Positions 21,686 through 31,242 of a DNA stretch of 64,000 nucleotides are shown piece by piece. The DNA is from Flavobacterium pectinovorum. GTDB taxonomy: Bacteria > Bacteroidota > Bacteroidia > Flavobacteriales > Flavobacteriaceae. The translations under genes were made by a program, and so were the position numbers. The notes below the pieces were generated by a model. It was not told the origin of the DNA and searched no databases. It was given only the letters and a program-made list of their open reading frames with translations. The DNA is taken from positions 34,389-98,388 of the forward strand of contig NZ_RCZH01000023.1 in NCBI RefSeq assembly GCF_006438875.1, read 5' to 3'. The stretch's first letter is position 1. Each line of letters opens with the position of its first letter.

Positions 21686-24076
21686 ATGAAACGCACAATT
21701 AAAAAAGTTGCTGTAATTGGATCCGGAATTATGGGTTCAGGAATAGCTTGTCATTTTGCCAATATTGGTGTTGAAGTTTTATTGCTTGACATTGTACCAC
21801 GCGAGTTGACAGAAGCTGAAACTAAAAAAGGATTAACGCTTGAAAGTAAAGTTGTTCGCAACCGTGTAGTAAATGAGCACTTGGCGAATTCATTAAAATC
21901 GAAACCATCTCCTATTTACAGTCAAAAATTCGCAAACAGAATTACGACTGGAAATACGACTGATGATATGGCAAAAATTGCTAATGTTGACTGGATTATT
22001 GAAGTTGTTGTAGAACGTCTTGACATTAAAAAACTGGTTTTTGAACAAATCGAGAAATTCCGTAAACCGGGAACTTTGGTTACTTCTAACACTTCTGGTA
22101 TTCCAATTCATTTTATGAGCGAAGGTAGAAGCGAAGATTTTCAACAACACTTCTGCGGAACTCACTTTTTTAACCCTGCGCGTTACTTAAAATTATTTGA
22201 AATTATTCCTGGTCCAAAAACGGCAACTGAAGTATTGGATTTCTTAAACGAATACGGTTCTAAATTTTTAGGAAAAACTTCGGTTGTTGCCAAAGATACT
22301 CCGGCGTTTATTGGAAACAGAATTGGTATTTACGGTATTCAGAGTTTATTCCATTTGGTAAAAGAAATGGGATTAACGATTGAAGAAGTTGATAAATTGA
22401 CTGGTCCGGTAATTGGTCGTCCAAAATCGGCTACTTTCCGTACTGTTGACGTTGTTGGTTTGGATACTTTGGTACACGTTGCCAATGGTATTTATGAAAA
22501 CTGCCCAACGGATGAACAACACGAATTGTTTAAACTTCCTGATTTCATCACCAAAATGATGGAAAATAATTGGTTAGGAAGCAAAACCGGACAAGGTTTC
22601 TACAAAAAAGTAGACAAAGATATTCTTACTCTTGACTTAGATACATTAGAATATCGTGCTGCTAAAAAAGCAAATTTTGCTACACTTGAACTAACAAAAA
22701 CTATCGATAAACCTATCAATCGTTTTAAAGTTCTTGTGAAAGGAAAAGATAAAGCAGGAGAATTCTACCGTAAGAGTTTCGCCGGAATGTTTGCTTATGT
22801 GTCAAACAGAATTCCTGAAATCTCAGACGAATTATATAAAATTGATGATGCGATGAAAGCCGGTTTCGGATGGGAAAATGGTCCTTTCGAAATCTGGGAC
22901 GCGATTGGTGTTGCCAACGGAATCGAAATCATGAAAGCAGAAGGTCTTGAGCCTGCTGCATGGGTTAACGAAATGTTGGCTTCCGGAAGTGAGAGTTTCT
23001 ATTCTGTTAAAGAAGGAGCTACTTATTTCTATAACATTCCAACAAAATCTCAAGTAAAAGTTCCTGGACAAGATTCATTCATTATTCTGAACAACATTCG
23101 CGAAAGCAAAAAAGTTTGGAGCAATAGTGGTGCAATCATTCAGGATTTAGGAGATGGAATTTTGAACTTAGAATTCCAATCTAAAATGAATACGATTGGT
23201 GGCGATGTACTTCAGGCTATCAATAAAGCAATTGACTTATCTGAAAAAGAATATCAAGGTTTAGTCATTGGAAACCAGGCAGCGAATTTCTCTGTTGGAG
23301 CTAATATCGGAATGATTTTCATGATGGCAGTTGAGCAGGAATATGACGAGTTGAACATGGCTATCAAAATGTTCCAGGACACTATGATGCGCGTTCGTTA
23401 CTCTTCTATCCCAGTTGTTGTTGCCCCTCACGGAATGACTTTTGGAGGTGGATGCGAAATGAGCTTACACGCTGATAAAGTGGTTGCTGCTGCAGAAACT
23501 TACATGGGATTAGTTGAATTTGGTGTTGGTGTACTTCCTGGTGGTGGTGGATCTAAAGAAATGGCTTTGAGAGCATCTGATTTATTCCATAAAAACGATG
23601 TGGAATTAAATGTTCTTCAAGAGTATTTCTTGACTATTGCTATGGCTAAAGTATCGACTTCGGCTTACGAAGCTTTTGATAATGGACTTCTTCAACATGG
23701 TAAAGATATTGTAGTTGTAAATAAAGATCGTCAGATCGCTGAAGCTAAAAAACATGCGTTGTTAATGGCAGAAGCTGGTTATACTCAACCGATAAGAAGA
23801 ACTGATGTGAAAGTATTAGGAAAGCAAGCTCTTGGAATGTTCTTAGTTGGAACAGATCAAATGGAAGCTGGAAAATACATTTCTGAACACGATAAAAAAA
23901 TCGCTAACAAACTGGCTTACGTAATGGCTGGTGGTGATTTATCTGAAGCGACTTTAGTATCTGAACAATATTTATTAGATATCGAACGTGAAGCTTTCTT
24001 GAGTTTATGTACAGAACGCAAGACTTTAGAGAGAATCCAATATATGTTAACTAAAGGGAAACCACTTCGTAATTAG
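21686..24076 (+). CDS. 3-hydroxyacyl-CoA dehydrogenase / enoyl-CoA hydratase fusion
   Basis: 796 aa. The order is the reverse of E. coli FadB: the NAD-binding hydroxyacyl-CoA dehydrogenase is at the N-terminus (VAVIGSGIMGSGIACHFA, residues about 8-25, then the HFFNPARYLKLFEI motif) and the enoyl-CoA hydratase-like domain is C-terminal (about 480-700, with GGGCEMSLHAD and GVGVLPGGGG). This is the usual Bacteroidota form. It carries out the hydration and NAD-dependent oxidation steps of fatty-acid beta-oxidation in the cytoplasm. It lies 51 bp after the MarR gene. Confidence 0.92.
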   Translation: MKRTIKKVAVIGSGIMGSGIACHFANIGVEVLLLDIVPRELTEAETKKGLTLESKVVRNRVVNEHLANSLKSKPSPIYSQKFANRITTGNTTDDMAKIANVDWIIEVVVERLDIKKLVFEQIEKFRKPGTLVTSNTSGIPIHFMSEGRSEDFQQHFCGTHFFNPARYLKLFEIIPGPKTATEVLDFLNEYGSKFLGKTSVVAKDTPAFIGNRIGIYGIQSLFHLVKEMGLTIEEVDKLTGPVIGRPKSATFRTVDVVGLDTLVHVANGIYENCPTDEQHELFKLPDFITKMMENNWLGSKTGQGFYKKVDKDILTLDLDTLEYRAAKKANFATLELTKTIDKPINRFKVLVKGKDKAGEFYRKSFAGMFAYVSNRIPEISDELYKIDDAMKAGFGWENGPFEIWDAIGVANGIEIMKAEGLEPAAWVNEMLASGSESFYSVKEGATYFYNIPTKSQVKVPGQDSFIILNNIRESKKVWSNSGAIIQDLGDGILNLEFQSKMNTIGGDVLQAINKAIDLSEKEYQGLVIGNQAANFSVGANIGMIFMMAVEQEYDELNMAIKMFQDTMMRVRYSSIPVVVAPHGMTFGGGCEMSLHADKVVAAAETYMGLVEFGVGVLPGGGGSKEMALRASDLFHKNDVELNVLQEYFLTIAMAKVSTSAYEAFDNGLLQHGKDIVVVNKDRQIAEAKKHALLMAEAGYTQPIRRTDVKVLGKQALGMFLVGTDQMEAGKYISEHDKKIANKLAYVMAGGDLSEATLVSEQYLLDIEREAFLSLCTERKTLERIQYMLTKGKPLRN

Positions 24077-24098
24077 AAAATAGAATGAAGAAGTGAAA

Positions 24099-24176
24099 AG
24101 AAGAAAGATGCAAGAAGCAAGATTTCAAAATTAAGTTTTGTCTTGTTTCTTGCCTCTTGCCTCTCCTCGATCTTCT
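24099..24176. repeat. Inverted-repeat hairpin between operon genes
   Basis: AAGAAAGATGCAAGAAGCAAG and TCTTGTTTCTTGCCTCTTGC pair across a short loop. It belongs to the same family as 12127-12262 and the flanks of the IVS-type ORF at 25.4-25.9 kb. It sits between the hydratase/dehydrogenase gene and the thiolase. Confidence 0.65.
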
Positions 24177-24201
24177 AATAAATCTTAAAAAAACAAAACA
24201 A

Positions 24202-25383
24202 ATGAAAACAGCATATATAGTAAAAGCTTACCGTACTGCGGTAGGAAAAGCACCAAAAGGAGTTTTTAGATTTAAAAGACCTGATGAATTAGCTGCAGAA
24301 ACCATTCAGTTTATGATGGATGAACTGCCTGATTTTGACAAAAAACGTATCGATGACGTTATGGTAGGAAATGCCATGCCGGAAGCAGAACAAGGTCTGA
24401 ACGTTGGACGTTTAATCTCTCTTATGGGATTAAAAGTTGAAGATGTTCCGGGTGTAACCGTAAACCGTTATTGCGCATCTGGACTTGAAACTATCGGGAT
24501 GGCGACTGCTAAAATCCAATCTGGAATGGCGGATTGTATTATCGCCGGTGGTGCCGAAAGTATGAGTTTTATTCCGATGGGAGGTTACAAACCAACTCCG
24601 GATTATAAAGTTGCAGCTGCAGGTCACGAAGATTATTACTGGGGAATGGGTTTGACCGCTGAAGCGGTTGCCAACCAATATAAAATCTCAAGAGAAGATC
24701 AGGATGAGTTTGCTTACAACTCTCATATGAAAGCCTTGAAAGCACAAGCTGAAGGTAAATTCGACAAACAAATCGTTCCGATTACTGTTGAGCAGACTTT
24801 CGTCAATGAAAACGGTAAAAAAGAAACTAAATCATACGTTGTAAAACAAGACGAAGGGCCACGTGCTGGAACATCTGTTGCCGCATTGTCAGGATTAAGA
24901 CCTGTTTTTGCTGCTGACGGAAGTGTAACTGCAGGTAACTCTTCTCAAATGAGTGATGGTGCTGCTTTTGTTTTAATCATGAGCGAGGATATGGTGAAAG
25001 AATTAAATCTTGAACCAATTGCAAGATTGGTAAACTTTGCTTCTTCTGGTGTTGAGCCAAGAATCATGGGTATCGGTCCTGTAAAAGCAATTCCGAAAGC
25101 ATTGAAACAAGCGGGTCTTGAATTGAAAGATATTGACTTGGTGGAATTAAACGAGGCATTTGCTTCTCAATCATTAGCTGTAATTCGTGAATTAGGTTTA
25201 AATCCTGATATCGTAAACGTAAACGGTGGAGCTATCGCTTTAGGTCACCCTCTGGGATGTACCGGAGCTAAACTTTCTGTTCAGTTATTCGACGAAATGA
25301 AACGCCGAGGCAGTAAATACGGAATCGTTTCTATGTGTGTGGGAACTGGTCAGGGTTCTGCGGGGATTTATGAGGTTCTTTAG
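24202..25383 (+). CDS. Acetyl-CoA C-acyltransferase (3-ketoacyl-CoA thiolase)
   Basis: 393 aa from the ATG at 24202. An upstream in-frame ATG at 24157 lies within the hairpin repeat and is unlikely to be used. The nucleophilic Cys91 (NRYCASGLETIG), the GHPLGCTGAK motif and the C-terminal CVGTGQGSAG with the second Cys are all present. It catalyses the final thiolytic step of beta-oxidation. It follows the hydratase/dehydrogenase gene and precedes the acyl-CoA dehydrogenase gene, interrupted by the IVS-type insertion. Confidence 0.93.
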   Translation: MKTAYIVKAYRTAVGKAPKGVFRFKRPDELAAETIQFMMDELPDFDKKRIDDVMVGNAMPEAEQGLNVGRLISLMGLKVEDVPGVTVNRYCASGLETIGMATAKIQSGMADCIIAGGAESMSFIPMGGYKPTPDYKVAAAGHEDYYWGMGLTAEAVANQYKISREDQDEFAYNSHMKALKAQAEGKFDKQIVPITVEQTFVNENGKKETKSYVVKQDEGPRAGTSVAALSGLRPVFAADGSVTAGNSSQMSDGAAFVLIMSEDMVKELNLEPIARLVNFASSGVEPRIMGIGPVKAIPKALKQAGLELKDIDLVELNEAFASQSLAVIRELGLNPDIVNVNGGAIALGHPLGCTGAKLSVQLFDEMKRRGSKYGIVSMCVGTGQGSAGIYEVL

Positions 25384-25398
25384 GAGAGAAAATAGAGG

Positions 25399-25898
25399 AA
25401 AGAAGCAAGAAGCAAGACTTAATTTTGGAATGAAGTATAGATTCTGGAAACAAAACCTTAAAAAGTAGTAAAAAACTTACTTTAAATTTTTATTTCTTAT
25501 CTTGCCTCAAAAAACATGAGACACAATTTTAAGAATTTGAAAATTTGGATTTTAGCTATGGAAATTACAAATGATATCTATAGACTAACCGCCACTTTTC
25601 CAAAATCAGAAATTTATAGTTTGGTAAATCAAATGAATCGATGTTCTGTTTCAATGCCTTCAAATATTGCTGAAGGATCAAACAGAGGAAATAAACATTT
25701 TCAACACTATTTGAATATCAGTTTAGGTTCGTCATTTGAATTGCAAACACAATTGTTAATAGCTTGTCAAAATGACTATCTAACAAAAGAAAAAACAGAA
25801 AAATTAGAAAACAAAATAATTGAATTTCAAAAGATGACCACAGGCTTCATCAACAAGTTAGACAACAATCTTTCTTCTTGACTCTTGCATCTTAATTT
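25399..25898. mobile_element. Inverted-repeat element carrying an IVS-type ORF
   Basis: AAGAAGCAAGAAGCAAGA on the left matches TCTTGACTCTTGCATCTT on the right in inverted orientation (15 of 18 positions). Between them lies the four-helix-bundle ORF. Copies of the same repeat without an ORF are found at 24099 and 12127, so the unit behaves like a small insertion in the beta-oxidation operon. Transposition itself is not shown. Confidence 0.5.
25516..25881 (+). CDS. Four-helix-bundle protein (23S rRNA intervening-sequence type)
   Basis: 121 aa of the S23/IVS-protein family: FKNLKIWILAMEITNDIY, then SLVNQMNRCSVSMPSNIAEG and the conserved FQHYLNISLGSSFELQTQL. Family knowledge: these helical proteins were first seen in intervening sequences of bacterial 23S rRNA and occur widely as stand-alone genes. 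Their function is unsettled, though nucleic-acid binding has been proposed. Here the gene lies inside an inverted-repeat element within the fatty-acid operon, which supports a mobile or hitchhiking origin. Confidence 0.85.
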   Translation: MRHNFKNLKIWILAMEITNDIYRLTATFPKSEIYSLVNQMNRCSVSMPSNIAEGSNRGNKHFQHYLNISLGSSFELQTQLLIACQNDYLTKEKTEKLENKIIEFQKMTTGFINKLDNNLSS

Positions 25899-25922
25899 AA
25901 AAACATACAAAAAACAAAAGCA

Positions 25923-27728
25923 ATGGCAGATACAATCGAAAAAAACGTAACCCGTGGTGGTCAGTTTTTAGTTAAAGAAACAAAGTGCGAAGATATCTTT
26001 ACACCAGAAGATTTTTCGGAAGAGCAGTTAATGATGCGTGACTCTGTAAAAGAGTTCGTCGACAAAGAATTATGGGCACATAAAGATCGTTTCGAGAAGA
26101 AAGATTACGCTTATACAGAAGCTTCTATGCGTAAAGCGGGTGAACTTGGACTTCTTGGAGTTGCAGTTCCTGAGGAATACGGCGGATTAGGAATGGGATT
26201 CGTATCTACGATGTTAGTTTGCGATTACATTTCTGGAGCAACAGGATCTTTCTCAACTGCTTTTGGTGCTCATACAGGAATTGGAACTATGCCAATTACT
26301 CTTTATGGTACTGAAGAACAAAAGAAAAAATACGTTCCTAAATTAGCTACCGGAGAATGGTTTGGAGCTTATTGCTTGACTGAACCAGGCGCAGGATCTG
26401 ATGCTAACTCAGGAAAAACTAAAGCTGTTTTATCTGAAGATGGAAAATACTACTCTATCACAGGACAAAAAATGTGGATTTCGAATGCAGGTTTCTGTAG
26501 CGTTTTCATCGTTTTTGCCCGTATTGGAGACGATAAAAATATTACAGGTTTCATCGTAGAAAACGATCCATCAAACGGAATTTCTATGAATGAAGAAGAG
26601 CATAAATTAGGAATCCGTGCATCTTCTACACGTCAGGTTTTCTTCAACGATACTAAAGTTCCTGTTGAAAACATGTTGTCTGAAAGAGGAAACGGTTTCA
26701 AAATTGCAATGAATGCTCTTAACGTTGGTCGTATTAAATTGGCTGCGGCTTGTTTAGATGCGCAACGTAGAGTTACTACAAATGCAGTTAAATATGCTAA
26801 CGAAAGAATTCAGTTTAATACTGCAATTTCTTCTTTTGGAGCAATCCGTTCTAAACTAGCTGAAATGGCAACTAATGCTTACGCTGGTGAAAGTGCTTCT
26901 TACCGTGCTGCAAAAGATATCGAAGACAGAATTGCTGCTCGTGAAGCGGAAGGAACTACGCATCAGGAAGCTGAATTGAAAGGTGTTGAAGAATATGCTA
27001 TCGAATGTTCTATCTTGAAAGTAGCAGTTTCTGAAGACGTACAAGCGTGTGCTGACGAAGGAATTCAGATTTTTGGTGGAATGGGATTCTCTGAAGACAC
27101 TCCAATGGAAAGTGCCTGGAGAGATGCCCGTATCGCTAGAATCTACGAAGGAACAAACGAAATCAACAGAATGCTTTCTGTAGGGATGTTGATTAAAAAA
27201 GCTATGAAAGGTCACGTTGATTTATTAGGACCAGCAATGAAAGTTTCTGAAGAATTAATGGGAATTCCATCTTTTGATACTCCTGATTTCTCTGAATTAT
27301 TTGCTGAAGAAAAAGGAATTGTTGCAAACCTTAAGAAAGTTTTCTTAATGGTTGCCGGTAGCGCTGTTCAAAAATACGGACCGGATTTAGATGCTCACCA
27401 ACAGTTATTAATGGCTGCTTCTGATATCTTAATCGAAATCTATATGGCTGAAAGTACTATCCTTAGAACTGAAAAATTAGCCAAAAATCAAGGTGAAGCT
27501 AAAGTACAAGAGCAAATTGCTATGGCAAAATTATACTTATACAAAGCTGTAGATATCGTTAACTCAAGAGGAAAAGAGGGAATTATTTCTTTTGCAGAAG
27601 GAGACGAACAACGTATGATGTTAATGGGATTGAAACGTTTCACAAAATACACAAACAATCCAAATGTTGTAGCCTTAAGAGAGGTTATTACATCTAAATT
27701 AGTTGCAGAAAACGAATACTGCTTCTAA
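25923..27728 (+). CDS. Acyl-CoA dehydrogenase
   Basis: 601 aa, of the long bacterial type with an extra C-terminal helical domain (from about residue 430). FAD-binding features include the GAYCLTEPGAGSDA and QKMWISNAGF stretches. The catalytic Glu is expected near ARIYEGTNEINRM. It performs the first oxidation step of beta-oxidation. Last gene of the operon, followed by a strong terminator. Confidence 0.93.
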   Translation: MADTIEKNVTRGGQFLVKETKCEDIFTPEDFSEEQLMMRDSVKEFVDKELWAHKDRFEKKDYAYTEASMRKAGELGLLGVAVPEEYGGLGMGFVSTMLVCDYISGATGSFSTAFGAHTGIGTMPITLYGTEEQKKKYVPKLATGEWFGAYCLTEPGAGSDANSGKTKAVLSEDGKYYSITGQKMWISNAGFCSVFIVFARIGDDKNITGFIVENDPSNGISMNEEEHKLGIRASSTRQVFFNDTKVPVENMLSERGNGFKIAMNALNVGRIKLAAACLDAQRRVTTNAVKYANERIQFNTAISSFGAIRSKLAEMATNAYAGESASYRAAKDIEDRIAAREAEGTTHQEAELKGVEEYAIECSILKVAVSEDVQACADEGIQIFGGMGFSEDTPMESAWRDARIARIYEGTNEINRMLSVGMLIKKAMKGHVDLLGPAMKVSEELMGIPSFDTPDFSELFAEEKGIVANLKKVFLMVAGSAVQKYGPDLDAHQQLLMAASDILIEIYMAESTILRTEKLAKNQGEAKVQEQIAMAKLYLYKAVDIVNSRGKEGIISFAEGDEQRMMLMGLKRFTKYTNNPNVVALREVITSKLVAENEYCF

Positions 27729-27760
27729 TATAAAAATAGTTTTTAGCTTTTAATTTGTTT

Positions 27761-27799
27761 AAACCCGCACTAATCCGAAACAGTGCGGGTTTATTTTTT
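27761..27799 (+). terminator. Rho-independent terminator
   Basis: AAACCCGCAC..GTGCGGGTTT hairpin with a T-run, ending the beta-oxidation operon. A separate weak inverted repeat with ACAGATTATAGG and AATCTGTGC follows up to about 27.88 kb. Confidence 0.8.
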
Positions 27800-27977
27800 C
27801 AAAAAATTATTGACACAGATTATAGGATTAGCACAGATTTTTTTAATCATTTTAATCTTGTAATCTGTGCGTTTTTTTAAGCATATAACATTTTGAGTTT
27901 TAATTTAAAAAAAGATAGTAAACTTTCAATCCTAATGTTTTATATTTAGCATTCTAAAAACTCAAAAAAAACATACG

Positions 27978-29072
27978 ATGAAACAAATTAACCTTATTGC
28001 TTTGTTTTTATTGTGTTTATGTACCACAAATATATTCGCACAAAAAAATAAAAAAATGGACATTATTGCTTATTACACTGGCGATGACAAACTAATTAAT
28101 GAATATGAGGTAAATAAACTGAACCAAATTATCTTTAGTTTCTGTCATTTAAAAGAGGGAAAACTGAGCGTTGATTCTCCTAAAGATTCAACTACTATTA
28201 AATATTTGGTTTCTTTAAAAGCTTCAAATCCGCAGCTAAAAATTATTCTTTCTCTTGGTGGCTGGGGCGGTTGCGAACCTTGTTCTGCTGCTTTTTCTAC
28301 TGCTGAAGGAAGATTAACTTTTGCTAAATCTGTAAAGGAAGTTAGTAATTATTTTAAAGTAGATGGTTTAGATTTAGATTGGGAATATCCTGCAATTGAG
28401 GGACTGCCAGGACATTTATACCAAGCTGCTGACAAACCAAATTTTACAGAATTAATTAAAATTCTGCGTTCTACTTTAGGTAAAAAATACGAATTAAGTT
28501 TTGCGGCCGGAGGTTTTCAAAAATACTTAGACGAATCTATCGATTGGAAAGTTGTCGCGCCATTAGTAAATCGTATCAATATTATGAGTTACGATTTGGT
28601 TAACGGTTATTCTAAAGTTACAGGACATCATACTCCATTATACAGCACAAACGAAAAAGAAGAATCTACCGATAAAGCCGTTACCTTTTTGCTAAAACAA
28701 GGAGTTCCTGCTGAAAAATTAATTATTGGAGGTGCGTTTTATACGAGAACATGGAAAAATGTAGAAAATGTAAACAATGGTCTATACCAAGCAGGCGAAC
28801 ATATTCCTGGTGTTGATTTTAAAAATTTCACAACTACTTATACAGAAGCAAATGGTTGGAAATATTTTTGGGATGATAAAGCGAAAGCGCCTTATTGGTA
28901 CAATGAAAAAGAAAAAACATTCGCAACCGGAGATGATTTAGCTTCTATAAAAGCAAAAACAGAATATGTAAAAGCTAAAAAATTAGGTGGAATTATGTTC
29001 TGGGAACTTACATTAGATAGTCCACGAAACGGAATGGTAAATGCTATTTATGAGGTTAAAACCGCTAAATAA
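27978..29072 (+). CDS. Secreted GH18 chitinase
   Basis: 364 aa with a cleavable signal peptide (MKQINLIALFLLCLCTTNIFAQ) and a single GH18 barrel. The catalytic signature DGLDLDWE is at 129-136 (Asp129, Asp132, Asp134, Glu136). SLGGWGG and YDLVNGY are the other typical strands. Family knowledge: Glu136 acts as acid in cleavage of chitin or related beta-1,4-GlcNAc polymers. No carbohydrate-binding module or type IX secretion tail is visible. It has its own terminator and is separate from the minus-strand genes that follow. Confidence 0.9.
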   Translation: MKQINLIALFLLCLCTTNIFAQKNKKMDIIAYYTGDDKLINEYEVNKLNQIIFSFCHLKEGKLSVDSPKDSTTIKYLVSLKASNPQLKIILSLGGWGGCEPCSAAFSTAEGRLTFAKSVKEVSNYFKVDGLDLDWEYPAIEGLPGHLYQAADKPNFTELIKILRSTLGKKYELSFAAGGFQKYLDESIDWKVVAPLVNRINIMSYDLVNGYSKVTGHHTPLYSTNEKEESTDKAVTFLLKQGVPAEKLIIGGAFYTRTWKNVENVNNGLYQAGEHIPGVDFKNFTTTYTEANGWKYFWDDKAKAPYWYNEKEKTFATGDDLASIKAKTEYVKAKKLGGIMFWELTLDSPRNGMVNAIYEVKTAK

Positions 29073-29092
29073 TCTTTTTATAAAGCAATAAT

Positions 29093-29130
29093 AAAACGGG
29101 AGCCTTTCAAGAAAAACTCCCGTTTTATTT
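29093..29130. terminator. Bidirectional terminator
   Basis: AAAACGGGAG..CTCCCGTTTT hairpin between the chitinase and the convergent 162-aa gene. Confidence 0.8.
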
Positions 29131-29145
29131 GATATCAAACTTAAA

Positions 29146-29634
29146 TTACATTTTAACTTTTGTCTTATCCAACTCACCAATAAATGGTATTGAATTTTGA
29201 ATTTCGTTACGGATCGTAGTTTGTAAATACACTTCTAACTGAATAAATTTTGCAGCATTTATAGCTCCAATTACTTTTTTAGCCTGACCATAAGTTTTAT
29301 CATATAATTTTTCGTAACCTAAATTATTTTTCAAAGTTCCTTTGGCCAATTCATCAGCTTTTGCATCTGTTAGAGTGGCATAATTTGCTGCATAATCATT
29401 GATTAGTTGAAATTTTGTTTGTCCAAGAGCTTTACGTTCTGTTTCATAATTATCATAAACTTTTGTAAACGCTGCAGCCTGTGTATCTGATAAATTCATG
29501 TATTCTTTTACAAGATCACTTTTTGATTTTCCATAAACACTTTGTACAACATCTACATCTTCCTTAAATGAAGATTGAGCATAAGATGAAAACGAGGCAA
29601 TAGCCATAATAAAAATAAGACTTAATTTTTTCAT
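29146..29634 (-). CDS. Secreted helical protein of unknown function
   Basis: 162 aa with a signal peptide (MKKLSLIFIMAIASFSSYAQ). The mature part is alpha-helical and repetitive (KSKSDLVKEYMNLSDTQAAAFTK), reminiscent of periplasmic helical proteins of the Spy/CpxP type. The LS-D pattern after the first helix resembles that family's L-TxxQ region. I do not assign a function. It ends at the bidirectional terminator and is followed upstream by envelope genes on the same strand. Confidence 0.6.
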   Translation of the reverse strand: MKKLSLIFIMAIASFSSYAQSSFKEDVDVVQSVYGKSKSDLVKEYMNLSDTQAAAFTKVYDNYETERKALGQTKFQLINDYAANYATLTDAKADELAKGTLKNNLGYEKLYDKTYGQAKKVIGAINAAKFIQLEVYLQTTIRNEIQNSIPFIGELDKTKVKM

Positions 29635-29731
29635 AGTTTAAATTTTAAATTTGTTTGTAAAAATTCATGTACTACCAAATATACTGATTTTTAACAGATT
29701 AAATAAATCAATATAAAAAAATTCTTATGTT

Positions 29732-30652
29732 TTAAAAAAACGAATATTGATACGCCACACTTAAAGCATAATAATTTAATCCGTTGTTTGTATAGGCTCC
29801 TACATGATATTGAAATTTAACCGATTGTCCTTTGGCAATTGGAGTTGAAAAGGTACCTCCTACCCGCCAATTATCAATCTGGCTATCATCTGCCACTCCA
29901 TCGGTAATTGTTTTTCCACCAAAGAACCAGTTGGTATTAAAACCAATCCACATATTGTTTTTAAAGTAATAACTGGCATGTGCCTGTAAACTATAAGTTG
30001 TTTTTTGCTGTAGTTTTTTTCCAAGAAAGTCATTATTATCGGTGTAAAACCAAACTCCTCCATAAGCTTCTGCATAGACGTGGGCAAATCGTTTCGAAAC
30101 CCCAATCTCGGGTTTAAATCCCCAACGGTTTGTGCCTATATTAATTCTTTTATCATCGTAATATTTTCCTGTTGGAATTGAAGTAACCAAACTGACTCCC
30201 AAAATAGTTTTCTGCTCAAACTTTCGGAATTCTGATTTATCTAAAGCAGGAGAACCAAGAAGATTGATTCCAAATCGTACTTTCATATCAGCAAAACCAG
30301 TTCTTGACCCCGTTAAAATAGTACCATTTGTACCGGTTACTTGGCCATCCATAAAAGAATATGGAAGCGAAACCTGAACACGTGCCAATTTATTTAATAT
30401 TCCAAAAGTTCTGATATAGTTTACTGCCACATTATGGCTTTGAACGGTAAAATCTGCTATAGGCAATGAAGGTTCTGTCAACACATTCCCATCCATAAAA
30501 ACATAACCAACGGCAATTACATTTAAGTTTTTTGCAACATTAGCATAAACCCTCGGCTCTAAATCCTGGCTGTAAGATGCTGTTACCAATAAAAAAAATA
30601 TCAGTATTAAGGGATACTTTTCAAGCAAAAAATACAAATTCTTTTTTGGCAT
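29732..30652 (-). CDS. Outer-membrane beta-barrel protein (phenol-degradation MetA-like)
   Basis: 306 aa from the ATG at 30652. An upstream in-frame ATG at 30676 would add eight residues before the signal peptide. The N-terminus is a signal peptide ending ASYSQ. The rest alternates amphipathic strands (VQVSLPYSFMDG, GIEVSKRFAHVYAEAYGGVW-like) and ends in an aromatic residue (YQYSFF), typical of outer-membrane barrels. It resembles the MetA family of putative transporters. The substrate is unknown. Located in a four-gene minus-strand group of small envelope proteins. Confidence 0.65.
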   Translation of the reverse strand: MPKKNLYFLLEKYPLILIFFLLVTASYSQDLEPRVYANVAKNLNVIAVGYVFMDGNVLTEPSLPIADFTVQSHNVAVNYIRTFGILNKLARVQVSLPYSFMDGQVTGTNGTILTGSRTGFADMKVRFGINLLGSPALDKSEFRKFEQKTILGVSLVTSIPTGKYYDDKRINIGTNRWGFKPEIGVSKRFAHVYAEAYGGVWFYTDNNDFLGKKLQQKTTYSLQAHASYYFKNNMWIGFNTNWFFGGKTITDGVADDSQIDNWRVGGTFSTPIAKGQSVKFQYHVGAYTNNGLNYYALSVAYQYSFF

Positions 30653-30687
30653 AAATGATAGAGATTCGGGACACAATGGTTAGCATT

Positions 30688-31206
30688 CTACTTGATACTT
30701 TCGTCTTTTTTAGGAGCATAAATAACTCCCTGATAAGAAATTGCTGCTCTATTATTGCTATTGATAGAAAGCGTCGCTCCTCCATCAGAAAAAACAGAAA
30801 ATAATAAATCATAAACATCATCTTTACCTTTTACAGTTGCTTTGACGTTGTAACTTTTATTCTTTTTTTCAATCTGAATATTCTCTGGTATTCCTTCAAA
30901 TTTAATCCCGCCATCTCCTCCATATGCTACGTTGTAAGCGCGCCCAAAAAATGGTAAATCGCTCGTTGTTTTTGTGGTATTAAATTTTAAAAAATAAGTA
31001 TTGTAATCTAAATTAATCTGCCTAGTTCCCAATGGTTGGGCTTTTTGCGCTTCAAAAACAAAATTTTTAGAGTTTATTAAACTATCTGTTTCTTTTTGTT
31101 TTTTTAATTCCCTTTCTGCTTTTAATTCTTTCTTTGTTTTTTCCTGTCCAAAAACAGTCATATTAAAAAAGCAAAACAACATCAACACCGTTATTTTAGT
31201 TTTCAT
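30688..31206 (-). CDS. DUF4251-family secreted protein
   Basis: 172 aa. Signal peptide (MKTKITVLMLFCFFNMTVFG) followed by a charged Lys/Glu segment, then the DUF4251 region with the conserved NYTYFLKFN-like and LPFFGRAYNVAYGGDGGIKF stretches. A Bacteroidota-specific periplasmic or envelope family of unknown function. It lies just upstream of the beta-barrel gene and may be co-transcribed with it. Confidence 0.8.
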   Translation of the reverse strand: MKTKITVLMLFCFFNMTVFGQEKTKKELKAERELKKQKETDSLINSKNFVFEAQKAQPLGTRQINLDYNTYFLKFNTTKTTSDLPFFGRAYNVAYGGDGGIKFEGIPENIQIEKKNKSYNVKATVKGKDDVYDLLFSVFSDGGATLSINSNNRAAISYQGVIYAPKKDESIK

Positions 31207-31242
31207 AAAACGTTTATTTAATAAAATTTAGAAAAGTTGATT

